Assembly: GCA_964036155.1 (NCBI GenBank)
Contig: OZ038423.1
Coordinates: 26,427,249 to 26,491,248 of the forward strand
Direction: 5' to 3'
DNA length: 64,000 bases
DNA from: Diploscapter coronatus
Lineage: Eukaryota; Nematoda; Chromadorea; Rhabditida; Rhabditidae
In this document: positions 22,175 through 35,900 of the stretch, one piece after another
Layout: every line of letters begins with the position of its first letter
Position numbering within the stretch: position 1 is the first letter of the stretch
Translations under genes and position numbers: made by a program
The notes under the pieces: model-generated
Seen by the model: the letters and a program-made list of their open reading frames with translations, nothing else
Database searches by the model: none
What the model was told of the DNA's origin: nothing

Positions 22175-23770
22175 GGCTAAAAACGAATTGTGTAAATTGG
22201 AGTTTCAAGGTGACTCACCTGACGTCCTTACCTTGGCAGAGGTATGCGAATCTGGTGAATGGGCCGGAGAGGATCGCTTTTATTCAGCGACTTTTTGCCA
22301 TCGTATTCTCTCTATCTTTGCCTTCTCCTTGACTGGAATGATATTTCTCCTTCCCAGCGTAAAAATCCAATTATTTGCATTTCCTCTGCCGACGTTACTG
22401 TGCAATCACAGAGTAACGAGAAAGTTGTCGAGGTCGGACAAAATAACGTGTAAACTGCCGACTTTACTGTCCATACGTCCATTGCGAGAGATACAGATAA
22501 TTGGCATTTCGAGCGCACTTTTTGTTGGTGCAAGAGAAAACGCTAGCGGTCATTCCCTGCATGAATAAGAGTGAGTTTATGCGATCGTAGTAAGGAAGGT
22601 ATAATTGGGTTGTACTCTTGAAGGCTATACAGTAATGATATGATAGATTTATGCAGGTCCAAACACTATGCGCCGTATCATATCTGGCAAAAAGTGGCTA
22701 TGTTTTATTATCATTTCAGAATCTGTTATGATCATAGATCCGGATGATACAATTACACGCTCCGAATATCAATACTTGACTACTCGTTTGCGTCGCAAAT
22801 CTCCTCGGGTGAGTGGAGAAAGAATGATATTATCATCTGCTTGGCGTAACAATCGTGGATCGTTCTTTTTTAGCCGATAAGTTGCATGTCATGCTCCATT
22901 GTCAGATGCCTATTCAGTATGAAATCTTTGGCAGATGCTATGAGTTCCTAGAAAATGTTAAAGAAAAACGGATCGGAGTTTCGACTTTACAGAAAAAAAG
23001 CTTGAAGCAATGTCAATTTTTTCATTGAAATTTCTTTTCATTCCAAATGGGATACACTGCGTTAGCATTAGTTAAACGGTAATTGCCATTTCTTGAGTTA
23101 AAACGGGGAAAAGTTCAATCTATTTTCAAGACTTTGCCAATTTGCGAGAAAAGTCGTGTAAAGTTCCGGTAACTCATCACCCAAACTTACGCTAGGAACT
23201 GTGATTCTAATTACCACACGCTAAAAGATTGAATGAAAAAACGAAACGCCGCTAACCAAATGCCTATTCAATACTCTCATTTCTATTCTCGTCCTACTTT
23301 TACGCCGTTTATTAATGTGTACTTGTTAAATAATGATGCGTAACCGTCAGAATTTATTTATTTTTTGTTGAAATTCCTATTTTCGATTTTTTACTTTTAC
23401 ATTGTTTGTTTAACATATCATTTGCATCTGCTTTGAACTTAAAAACTTGAAATGCGTTCTAAATGTCAGCAGAAACCAGCAATTGAGCGATAGATGAGGC
23501 GTTTTCGAGAGGGGTAGAGAAATCATTTGTGTCGACAAAAAATATTTATTTAGAGGCGTCTCTGCCCCTATTTCACTGTCGTTTTGTCGCTGTCTAGACA
23601 CGGTCCATTAGGTTGGCTTTCAATCTTCTTTCCCCTATCTTTTTCCATTTGCATTCATCCGCGTCTTTTCTCTTACTCGAATCAACAAACTGAAAAGTCT
23701 AGAAAAAATCGATAAAAATCAGCATATTCCAGAAAAGGCGGCATAGTTTTGGCGAATCGCGTACCGAGAA
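22175..23770. other. divergent intergenic region
   Basis: This is a promoter region shared by the collagen (-) and MRPL55 (+). Several open frames of 60-130 residues occur near 22,170-22,880, but they overlap one another on both strands and show no splice sites or family motifs, so I do not call them. Confidence 0.45.
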
Positions 23771-24614
23771 ATGGCTGGTCGGGTGCTGGCGCGCTGCTGC
23801 GAGGAAGGCCCGAGGTTGCTCACCTCAACCCAATTTTGGATGATTTCAGGTAATTTTGAAAAAGGAAAATGGCAAAATTGAAAGAATATTTTTTTTCTTC
23901 AAAATTTAGAAAGAAACAACGCGTGGCGAGCTTGCATCGGTAAAGTCACCCGCAAAGACTACCTGTATCGCTATCAGACGAGAGTCGTTCAGCCCGATGG
24001 GTCCAGCTTCATGATTCGAAGCGAGGAACCCAGACAGGTACAGAAAAATACCTGAATACTTAAATTTAAAAAAAAAATATATAGTTTCTTGAAAATATTA
24101 TCTACCTGAAAAACAACGTGATTTTGACAAAAGTGGATAAACTTTCCGATAAAAATATGTTTATTTGAAAGATACGGATATTTTTAATGAATTTTTGAGA
24201 GAAATTTCTAAAGATACTAGTTCGATTTTTAGTGCGAATTAAAAAAATTTTCCCCAGGTATTCGGATTGCCGCTCGACATTACGACGTTGAATGAGGACG
24301 AGCGAAGGCAGAGGCTCGCCGCGAGGAAACCCAAGGTCAAGAAAATTAAAGAGGTCGGATTTTATTCTAATTTTTGGATCAAATAATCCATCCTTTTCCG
24401 ATTCAATTCTACTATGATTTTTGAAAATATCTCTTCCAAGAATCTTTAAGGAGGTTTTCTCAAAAAAATTCAGGAGCTCCTCGACGATAATTTCGATGAG
24501 GACGAGTACGCAAAATTGTTCGGCGCCGCGACTTCGAAATCGGAAAATTCCAAACCAACGACGTCCGAAGAACCTCCAAAGCCTCAAAAGAAGAAGAAAG
24601 GCAGTAAAAAATAG
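23771..24614 (+). CDS. mrpl-55: mitochondrial ribosomal protein L55
   Basis: Exons join to about 147 residues beginning MAGRVLARCCEEG. The core NNAWRACIGKVTRKDYLYRY and the following RTRVVQPDGSSFMIRSEEPR are typical of bL55m/MRPL55, a metazoan-specific subunit of the mitochondrial large ribosomal subunit. Then come LPLDITTLNEDERRQRLAAR and a basic KKIK stretch. The C-terminal third, after ELLDDNFDEDEYAKLFG, is acidic then Lys-rich (PQKKKKGSKK). Its N-terminus can serve as a mitochondrial targeting sequence. The gene for DPM1 starts only about 340 nt downstream on the same strand, so the two may be co-transcribed, as trans-spliced nematode operons are. Confidence 0.87.
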
Positions 24615-24914
24615 ACGTTTTATATTTGCCCTAGAACACGTATTTGTTCTAGAATATTCTTAGTAGAGGTGCTAGAACATATCTATTTTACAAAATGCCA
24701 TTTTACTTTCTCTTTGATAGAATCTTGAAGATACAAATTTTAGAGTAAAACAAGGTAAAATGGTATTTTCTTTATTGTTTTAGCTGTTTATATTTTGATA
24801 GGCGAGATTTATTATCAATTTAACTCATGCGACGTGTAATAAATAAATTTTTCATTTTTTTTATTTTGTAGATTTTATTTGGTTTTACACCAAATTTATC
24901 TTTAAAATTTTTAG

Positions 24915-26518
<1,604 letters not shown>

Positions 26519-27268
26519 TTCGGGATCATATAATTTATTTTGGTTTTCGAAACTTAAACTTCGAAAAATTATGCGATTACCTTTCAATTTAACAGTTCAA
26601 GTTTTGAGTTATTCTATATTTAGGGCTTTACAAATGAAATTTAACTCGTTTCTAATCATTATTTGTTGATATTCAATGATTTTTTTTCGATATGGTAGAA
26701 GTGTTTTCAAATCATAGAGCTTCTTGAACTGAGTATAACTCTTCTAGTTCTCTTTTTTGTTTCAAGTTCAATGAGTTCTTTTTCTGGGTCTTTTCTTTTT
26801 ATTACTTTTTTTAAAAAATTATTTATTTTGTTTCCAACATTTTTTTTCTGGTTTGGAAAATTTTTATTTCAAAGCTTGATCTTATAAAGCTATCATTGCC
26901 TAGAATTTTGGGCTCAAGCCTTGAATTTATTTCTCTGGTATTTTTCTTTGACCTGTAATTTATTTTATGATGACTTCGTAATGGGAATTTATAATTATGT
27001 GTCAAGATCAAATGTGATACGTATTTTAATCAATATCAATGAATTTCGACGTTTTTTCTTTCAAATTAATTACAAGGGTAGCAAATAAATAATTTTCTTA
27101 ACTATTCAAGAAAATTTTCTTGATAAAGTATTGATTTTTACAGCAGACCTCACTTGGACATTGAAAAGAGCAATTACTGATAAGAACGAAGCCATTAACT
27201 TTGCCATTCAATAACTCGCAACTAATCAACTTTCTAATAATTAGCTAATTAACCTTAGCTACCCAACT
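26519..27268. other. intergenic region
   Basis: AT-rich downstream region of DPM1 and upstream region of the second saposin-like gene. No coding frame with splice support, and no RNA gene seen. Confidence 0.5.
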
Positions 27269-28163
27269 ATGAGGGTAATTATCTTTGCCCTGTCATTATT
27301 TTCGGTGATTGGTAGTCCGATAGAACAAGCCTCGACAATTTGTGCGGTATGCCAATTAACTACGATTGCTTTGAATGGGAAAGGTCTTAATCGACTTACT
27401 TTTAACTTGTATTATATTAAAAGTTTAGAGAATAATCTGTTAAATGAAAAGGATATTTCTCATTGTGCGAAAATAGATCAATCCTGTCATAGAACCCTGT
27501 CGCAATGTGAAGTAAATTTAATCAAAATATGTACACCTTTGAAAGAAATGATAAATTAGATCGTTGATACCCTAGTCAGACTCGATTTTAAATCCATGAA
27601 GAATGGCCTAAAAATATCTAAATTCCTGAAGGAAAGATCGAATAAATGCCTAGAAGGTAAATAAATATACGATTAAGCCTAGGAAAATTTTCAGACCCAT
27701 CGTTTTCCGCGTTGAAACCGGACGGACCCGGTCCTTTCGATTGTACGATGTGTTTCTTGATTTACGACTTATTGGAGTTTTTCAATAATGGCAATATTAT
27801 TATATTTTTAAAATACTTATTCGAAAATAATTTAAGGAATTCTATTGAATCCTATGCTCGCCAATGTAGGGAATAATATTTTTGAAACGTGCGACTTGAT
27901 CATTCACTCTACTACATTGAATTCAACTATTGTAAGCCATGAAATAAATATAAATTCATTTTATTAACATTTAGTGCGAAGTAATTGCTACAGGAGGCGC
28001 ATTGTTTACTATCGTTCAGGTAAAATATCAAATATTATTATTCGAATTTAAATAATCTAAATAATGATTTTAGGGCATCCAACAGTCCCTCGGAGGGTTC
28101 TACGGCTTAATCGGAGGCGCTTTTAATTGCCCTCCGTATGAGAAACTATGGGGAATCTGTTAA
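27269..28163 (+). CDS. secreted Cys-rich protein with two saposin-like domains
   Basis: A signal peptide (MRVIIFALSLFSVIGS) precedes a first domain, ICAVCQLTTIALNG…HCAKIDQSCHRTLSQCE, closing at RSNKCLE. A second domain follows, FDCTMCFLIYDLLEFF…IFETCDLIIHS…CEVIATGG, ending FNCPPYEKLWGIC at the stop. C-x-x-C starts both units and the spacing of later cysteines suits saposin-B folds, though the match is looser than in the gene at 3,965. Exons join at short introns; one at 27791-27836 must begin GC rather than GT to keep the frame. A lipid-binding or membrane-active role is inferred from the family. Confidence 0.7.
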
Positions 28164-28673
28164 CTTATGATAGATTGTAAATAGTAGTTAACTTTAAAAT
28201 AAATAACTAATTTAAACCTTGAATCATGGTGTCGATGTATCGTTGTTTCGGTGTAACCTTCGTCTGTTTGTTTGATCGATGAAAGTTCAAAGTATCTTGG
28301 AGAAACATTCGGGAGATAGTATTAGAAAAGCAAGGTTGAAAACAAGGAAATACCATGGGCTAAAGAAAATGACTGTCATCTCCGACTTTGTCTATGCCCT
28401 CCGACGTCACGGCCTCGCGTTTTCTGCGTCCCTCTTTTCTTTAGGGGAGTGATTTTCAGGCGGTCAAAGAAATTTAGACACTTCAGCAAGTCGAGAGAGT
28501 CCAAGACAAAAACAAGTTTCTCATGAAAACGAACCCTCAGAGGGCGTCTAGGGAAAGCTGACCTATTTCGTATCGACCATTACTCAGTCAGGCTTGGCGC
28601 GGGTAGGTGATTTTGTAAATTCCGTGTTTTTCTTGTGAACGAGTCGACTTTCAGGGAATTAGAAGGAAGCAAA
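28164..28673. other. intergenic region
   Basis: Upstream region of the F-box-like gene. A TTTCAG acceptor near 28,650, about 20 nt before the ATG at 28,674, is a candidate trans-splice site. Nothing else was recognised. Confidence 0.5.
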
Positions 28674-29512
28674 ATGCTGGATATAATGCCAGTAGAAATG
28701 ATCTACGAGGTCCTCGAGAAATTGACTTATCCTGACGCCATAAGGCTTTCTCAAACCGACAAACGACTGGAAGCCGTGATAAAGAATTCTGGAAAGGCCT
28801 TCCCCAAGTTGCAGGTTGAACACGTCGAAATTTACGGTCTACAAAATGAAAGTCGAGTAAAAATTTTTATTTTCCAAAATTCTAACCAAAAATCCAAAAT
28901 TTTAGCCCTATTGGGTTCGAGCCAGTCTACTTCTAGATGAGGACCTCAGATTGAATATCTGGGTCCATTTTATCATCGGGCAAAAACCGCTCTATTATTG
29001 TCGGGCCAAATCACTTCAAAAATTGGAAGCTGGCAAAATTGAAGAAGACTTTTTATCTCATCTCCAAAATGGTAAAAATTCTTTTATTTTTACAGAATGT
29101 TAATTCTTTTAGAAATTCTATCCCAGAATAGTCCGAATTATTGTGGTTTCGTATCGCCTTGGCTGAGATACATAGCCTGTACAGATGAAACCGACGCTAT
29201 GAATTCCGTGTGTAAATTGGTGAAGACCCTTTTCAACCGTGCTAAAGTCCAAAAACTCGCTTTAGTAAGATTTTTTTTTTAAATATAACTTGCTTGAAGT
29301 TTTAGAAGAAACTAAACACCGAGTTTCTGTGCAAATTAAGTGACGCCGTCAATATTTGCGACGTTGAAGTCAACGATGTTGAAGTGATGAAGATAATAAA
29401 AAGTCAAAGCGATTTGCCTGAAAGTACGGATAAAATCAAGGACGCCGATAAAAGATTATTCGAAATGCAATTATTCAAGAAGAGTCAATTATCTGTCATT
29501 GCTAACATGTAA
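28674..29512 (+). CDS. F-box-like protein
   Basis: Four exons join in phase. The N-terminal 45 residues (LDIMPVEMIYEVLEKLTYPD, then AIRLSQTDKRLEAVIKNS) fit an F-box, the Skp1-binding motif of SCF ubiquitin ligases. The rest has no repeats I recognise; it includes SPWLRYIACTDETDAMNSVC and ends KKSQLSVIANM. A substrate-recognition role in SCF is inferred from the F-box alone. Nematodes have very many rapidly evolving F-box genes, and this could be one of those lineage-specific members. Start taken at ATG 28,674; the frame stays open a little upstream, to an acceptor. Confidence 0.7.
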
Positions 29513-29925
29513 ATATTTACCTATTTTATTTTTTATCTTGCGAAAACAAATACCTTTTGCAATATGACTTCGTTGAAAAACAAATTTATGATTTGCCAAA
29601 ACAAAATACCCAAATATACAAGTATTACAAATAAACGTTTTACCCATATTCTTTCATTCGTAGAGGCAAAATAGGCGATGCAATTTGAACGTACATGAAT
29701 TGCATGCACCCAACTAAATACATATTATTGAAATAAAGTTGGCAGTGATTCAAATAAGATATAAACTTATGAGAAGTTATAGAAGACTAGCTCTGAAATC
29801 CGTAGAATTCATCAATAATTTGAAAATGCGGCTATTTTAATAAAATATAATATTCAAAGACAAAAATATAAAGCTTATGACAGTTAAAAATCCTAATTGT
29901 TTATTTTCTAACCTAACATTTCAAA
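29513..29925. other. convergent 3' intergenic region
   Basis: About 410 nt between the F-box-like gene (+) and the end of the PTR gene (-). AT-rich, no coding frame supported. Confidence 0.45.
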
Positions 29926-32900
29926 TTAATTATTAGAAATCTTCCCTTCACTCGACGACGGAGATATTTTCCAGACGAAGAGTTTAGCCAGAGAGGAAAG
30001 CGACTAAATAGTTTCTATATTTAAACTATCTAAATATTTCTATACCTGATTATCAGACAGCTTTCTTTTAAATATCGATTTACGAATATCTGTCAACGCA
30101 CATAGGAAGGCCGGCACTAATACTAGTCCATGGATAAGGCCTAGCGACACTACCAAGAACATTGTTTTGACGAAGACCTGAAATATCAAACTAGCTTTTA
30201 AATCATATAACTTAATACCTCGCTCATATAAGTGCTAACAAACAATAGACATAGCACGAATAATATCGTCGAAATGCCGCATTGAAGTAATGGGAAACCT
30301 ATCGCTGCAAGGGACCTGAAAATGAAAAATTGCCTTGGAACATGCGATTCCTCCTTTCAGAGCCGATGAAAATAAAGCTTCAAGAAGACTCGACAATGAG
30401 TGTAAATCGTATCTTTTCCTATTGATTGCTTTATTTTTGATTACTTTTCGATTTTCTCCATTTTTTAAGTTTTTCGATAATTTTCGCTATTTTATCTCAG
30501 AAGCTGCTAAAATCATCAGCTATTGATCTGATACCGATAAGGCTATAAAATTCGCTAAAACAAAAGAAAGATAAGCTGATAAGTTTTCTGTGCGCAGCAA
30601 TTGCAGAAAAACTGAGTAGGCGTGGCAAATCGGCTGGATGCCGAGCGTCCATCAAATACGCGTTTTTTGAAAGGAGAAATCGCAAGTGCCTTGGAGATTT
30701 AGGTCCTACTTACCTCGCCACCCTCTTATAAGGAAGCGAATCAGGCTCTTCAAGACCCTCTCGGAAGTAGTGGAAAGTGACGTGGGCTAAATTTAGCTAT
30801 TTTACAACAACAAAAAAGTTCAATTTTCTGATACCAGGAAAGTCCACTGAGAATCCTATTGACATAATTGTGGTGGCCATTGAAATCGGGTCTAGATCAA
30901 TGCTCCAATAGGAGAGGAAGCCGAAGACTCCTTTAAATATAATTTATAAAAAAAATAAGATCATATCTTAAAATATACCTATACAGATCGATGTAATGGC
31001 TAGAGTCGCCACAATGACGGTGAATACGTTGTACATGAAAAGGAAGCACACCAACATCATGCAGATCAAAGTGCAAAGGGAAGTTGAAATTGTTGCGGGG
31101 AGAATTGTTTCCAGCTGAAATTCCCTCTTGTAAATGTTGAATTAAGAAATTTTACCGTATCGACGAATGGAGCGTAGTCATCAAAGATAGAAACGTTCAA
31201 ACTAGGATAGGAATCGGCGATGGACCTCCACTTCAGCAGGAACTTCTTTCTGACGCCAAAGTCACCAAGCGCTTCTCCGTGGTACGAGACGGTGGCCCAG
31301 AAGCGGTTCATCCTTGAAGATTCTGTTCTATTTTCAGAAATAGACTATTTTCTTACGTTCCATTCTCATTGAATCGCACGAATCCATTCCAATGCTGGAA
31401 TTCAGGCCAGGACAGGAACGACACCATCTTTTGTCGACTGAATTTGTCAGGAACATGCTAAAATTGGTCCCTAGGTTTCAGAAGTTCTAAAATGCTTGAA
31501 TACCGCATTTGCGTCCTCTTCCTCAAACTCCTCCAGTTCCTCTTCAGCATCAGCCATCTTCTCGTACATTTGGTAGTCTCTGAATTCACTCCAATTGAGA
31601 ATTCATAAAAATTTCCCTACCGAACAAAGTAATGACTGAATTTAGGTCCCAAACACTCGGGGATGGCTTCAAATTCTTCGATCAATTTATTCGTCAGCAG
31701 CAGTTGGTTTGGGTTGGAGAGGTTTCCAGGCCTTTGCACGAAGATGTTGACTGTGGTGTAGTTGGGCAGAACGAATTGGTCTCTCAAGTGATTCATCTGA
31801 AGGAAATCATAATCAACCTATCGTCAGATGAAGTTTTTCTATGCCTGTATCAGCGGGGAGTCACTCAACACCAATTTGTCCGGAGTCAATTTGATCTGGA
31901 TCTGCATTGCCCCCTTAATGGAGACCAGAAGGTAGACGAAGACAGAGATCGCCAAAAGAATTGCCGTGAATTTACTCGCTAACCACTGGGAGTAGTCGTC
32001 GAGAAGACGGATGTACTGAAAGGGTATCTATCTCGATCCGGCTTTATGTTTTGGAGGTACCGTTTCATTTTCCAGTGGATCCCATTTGACGTCTTTCGTC
32101 TTGTGCTCGTTCCGCATGTCGTAGTTACCGGTGATCGACATCAAGGCAGCGTACATTGTAATCTAAAAATAGTACTTCAATTAGTTTCCTCAGATTGATA
32201 AAGACAATGTCTAAAATGAAATTTTTCGTTATTTTCTACATATATATTTTTGTTGATACGAAAGTACCTGATAGAAGAAGTCGAACAAGATAGCAACAGC
32301 GTTCCCCGCACAGAAGAGCTGAATCTCGGGAGTAGGGGTGTAAATGCCGACGATGAAGGCCAGGAAGTTCGTCAGGGAGGTGATAGCTACGGACGGACCG
32401 ACATCCACCAGAATCCAGGCAATTCTATGAATTTCTCGATGCACTTCAGGCTTATTTCAAAAATGAATACCTGTCCCGTTTCGTCATGCTCCGATCCTTA
32501 TTCGTGATCCGCATCCAACTATTGATCATCAGGAAGGCATCATCGACACCTAAAATGGAAGGCAATTTTTGGATCAGGAAGTTTAGACATGTTCAAGAGA
32601 TTGATTGCATTTTCTGAAGCATGACAATCGGGTGCCATCATCGAAGCGTGCAATCTTTCAAAGAAGCATACATGAAGCATACCAATTGCAAGGATCAGGA
32701 AAGGGGTAACAGCCAAAATCGTGCTGAAACGAAATCCGAACCAGAAAAGAAGTCCCAGAGCTGATGAGGTAGCAAGTAGTGGACAGACACACCCGAACAA
32801 TGCTAGGACGAGCTTGTGGATGGATAGCTAGAATAGTTTATCTTTAAAGAAGAGATTTCTGATCATGCTACACCTATCTAATTTGCATACGGCCTTTTAT

Positions 32901-35900
32901 TTTTCCCGTTTCTGCTAAAACGTGACTTTGACGACTTGAAAACAACTCATTTTAGGATAGAGTAAGATGGATGGGAATAGTATTGAGAACGTTCTAAGTT
33001 TAAAGAAAAAAATTACATCTTACTCGATAATTTGGGGATTAGTTTCAAACTACAGCGTATTTGAATACGAAGTTTAATCGATTCTTCTAAAAATAGAAAT
33101 AGTCTACCTGATGCATTTTCGTGCTGCTATAGTAGACAGTCACAATCGAGAATATACTCATAATCGCGAAACCCACTGCGATGTAAGGGAATATTGTTAA
33201 TCCTAAGAATTATTTCAGTTTTAAAACAATACTAAACAGATGTACCAGTTCTAACTATCTCATCTCCGGTATAAGTTAATGATAGCGCGTATGTATTGAG
33301 TAGATTCGATTTATGGACCCTAAATATTACCATAGTTAAGTTGAAATTAGATAAATTTAAATTGTACTTGTGAAAATAGGTACTAAGCATGCGTTCATAT
33401 TCGGCTACGTCTTCCTTCACCCAACCCAAAGGAGGGTTCGCTCGGAATTGCATCACGACTATCTTCAGGTATTCCAAGGAATGGTCTGATTCATTAGTTC
33501 GGACTCCAAAGAAATTAGGGCTCAAATCTAATTCTTTTCCAAGGACCTAAAATTAGTCACTAACTTCGTCTAAAATTCAAAAATACCTCCATGATAGGAA
33601 AAGTTAAAGAGATCCTTTGATTTTCGCCCGTTTCGTTTTTATCCGTGCCCCTTAGAGTTAGACCGTTCTAAATGAATTTGCAAAAGTAAAATATTGACGT
33701 TTTCAGATTTACATAAAATTGCCGGATAGGTTCGTTGATCATGCAAAAATCGGAACACATCGTGTAGAAGGATTGATTTTTATGGGTCAAATTCGAGCCA
33801 ACAATGTCCATGATTTCAATCACTTCCTTCATATGGGGATATCGGGACATGGAACCGTTATCCTAAAGATACATATAGCTATTTTGACCATTAATAACTG
33901 TAGTACGAGTACTGTGAAAGTAGTACTACAATTAGTAAAAATAGTAGCATACAAGCTAAGGAAATTCGGTATTTTGAAACTCATGAAGTACTTTAGTAGG
34001 TTTTGAAGTGCTACTTTAATTACTCTCATCTTTAGCCTACTTATTTTACCTTAGCAGTAATTAATAGGAAAACTGCTACTGGTTCTCCTTTCGACGAAAA
34101 ATATTCACTGTACGACGCAATTTCATCTAAGGACCTCGCTCCGTAAGGGGTATATCCTAAAATTACTCGGTGAGTTATATATTTCTATTCTTAAAATTCC
34201 CCGAATAGATTATATTCTATTATGCGAATCCCTAGACAGAAACAAATTCAAGGTCTTATTTTCTTATTCTTATATTTACGCCAATCCCAAAATCGAATAT
34301 CATGTGACTTAGGTGATTCACTTCAAGGTCGCAGAATTTTTTGGTCGAAAAATTGAGCGAAGAATCAAATTCAAACAGAGTAGGCCATTTTTAATATTGA
34401 TTCCATAATCTTCTCTTTAGTAATTTATACGTAATTAGTAAGTATTTTGTGCGATAGAGTTTAATTTTAATAGACTAGACAGAGATTAGCAATCCTTGAC
34501 CTGTCTTAATGTCGTCTTCCTGTTTGGTAAACGCGATTTTCGAGGAACACAAGGCCGAGAACAAGAGTGTAACCTGAAATTAAATGATTCAGAACTTGGG
34601 TAATTTGACTTCATTTCTTGGGTTACGGTAGTTCGATCAGGTTATTTTAAATTTTATTAGTCAAATATTTATACTTTGATACTATCAATAGACATTTCTA
34701 AACTACTTCCAGAATAATTATATTTTGATCATCATGCTATTTTTACTATGCTTACTAAAATTCCCGCATTTTGGAACTATCAACTGAGTTTCCGTAAATT
34801 TCGTGTTTTGCTCGAAAATTTCTCCCTGTGAAATTTGGTTTGTTTGGTTTAAAGAAGATCTATTTTCCTTTGAAGAAAAAATTCGGGTGGAGGCGAAAAA
34901 TTTCGCTGAATTGATTTTGGTGGAGAATTTTTTCCCGTCCGGCGTCCCTTTTCTCAATGCCACATTTATCAATTCGACGATAGAATGAACGATGATATTT
35001 ACGAGTTTTTCGTCGGGAAGAATCAGTATTTCGTCGCCTCTGTGACGCAAATTTCTGCAGAAGAGAAATTCAATTCTCTTCGACGCCAATTTAGCGAATC
35101 TTCAGCTATCATTTGTCAAAGTTTTGTGCGATAACAATCAAAATATGCCTGAGCGTCCAGTTTTCCGGACGAAATAAAGCACCTTTGATAAAAACCTTGA
35201 ATTTTTGGGAATAGGTTATAAGGTTGCATCATCTGTTTGACTCCTTTCCCTTTCCTCAAAACCGGTCAGCTTATGCCATCCCAATATGTGCTTCCATACA
35301 AGGTTGTAACCGACAAAACGTGAAAAGTAAACTACAGAAAGTCGGAGAAATTTATGAATATGTTTCCATTGAAAGTTAGCCAATTTCCGATATGCACCAA
35401 GTTTGACCCATAGTCAACTGGTAAGTTATGCATTTTAAAAAATTACAGAAATTAGATCAGGCTCGAATAAACATTAACCCATGATTGTTGCAAAAACGGT
35501 ATAAATTTAAAATCATTGGCAACAAACGTCACGATTTACTAACATTGTTATCATATTATCATGTAATTCTTCAGAAAGTGAGACTGAGTGGCTAGTGATG
35601 GCAAACTTCCTATATTGAATCTGAGAGGTGAGAAGAAATCATCAATACCCACATGCGCTATTCTTTTCATTATCATTCTACACGTATTCGTAGTGACCCC
35701 AAAATGACCGTTATTAGTAGTAAGCGTTAAGCTACCATCGCGCTTCAACCTGTTTTATGAATGATAAGTCTCGGGTAAAAGAAGCTTCGCTTCAGAAACA
35801 TAGTAAAATGTATGAGTTGTGAAATTTGAAGCGACAGACGAATTTTGATGATTTTGAGGAGGCATCGGCAAAAACTCGCTTTTTGTCAAAATTGCTAGAT

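Noticed and set aside
22173..22568. Plus-strand frame of 131 codons opposite the collagen start, overlapping a minus frame
   Set aside because: No splice sites, signal peptide or family motif, and frames overlap on both strands; it is the collagen promoter region.
24102..24587. Minus-strand frame of 161 codons
   Set aside because: It lies opposite the spliced exons of the MRPL55 gene and has low-complexity Phe/Arg content; a shadow frame.
28905..28925. GGGTTCGAGCC resembling a tRNA T-loop
   Set aside because: It lies inside an F-box exon and there is no matching acceptor stem, D-arm or anticodon arm around it.
31632..31982. Plus-strand frame of 116 codons
   Set aside because: It is antisense to coding exons of the PTR gene.
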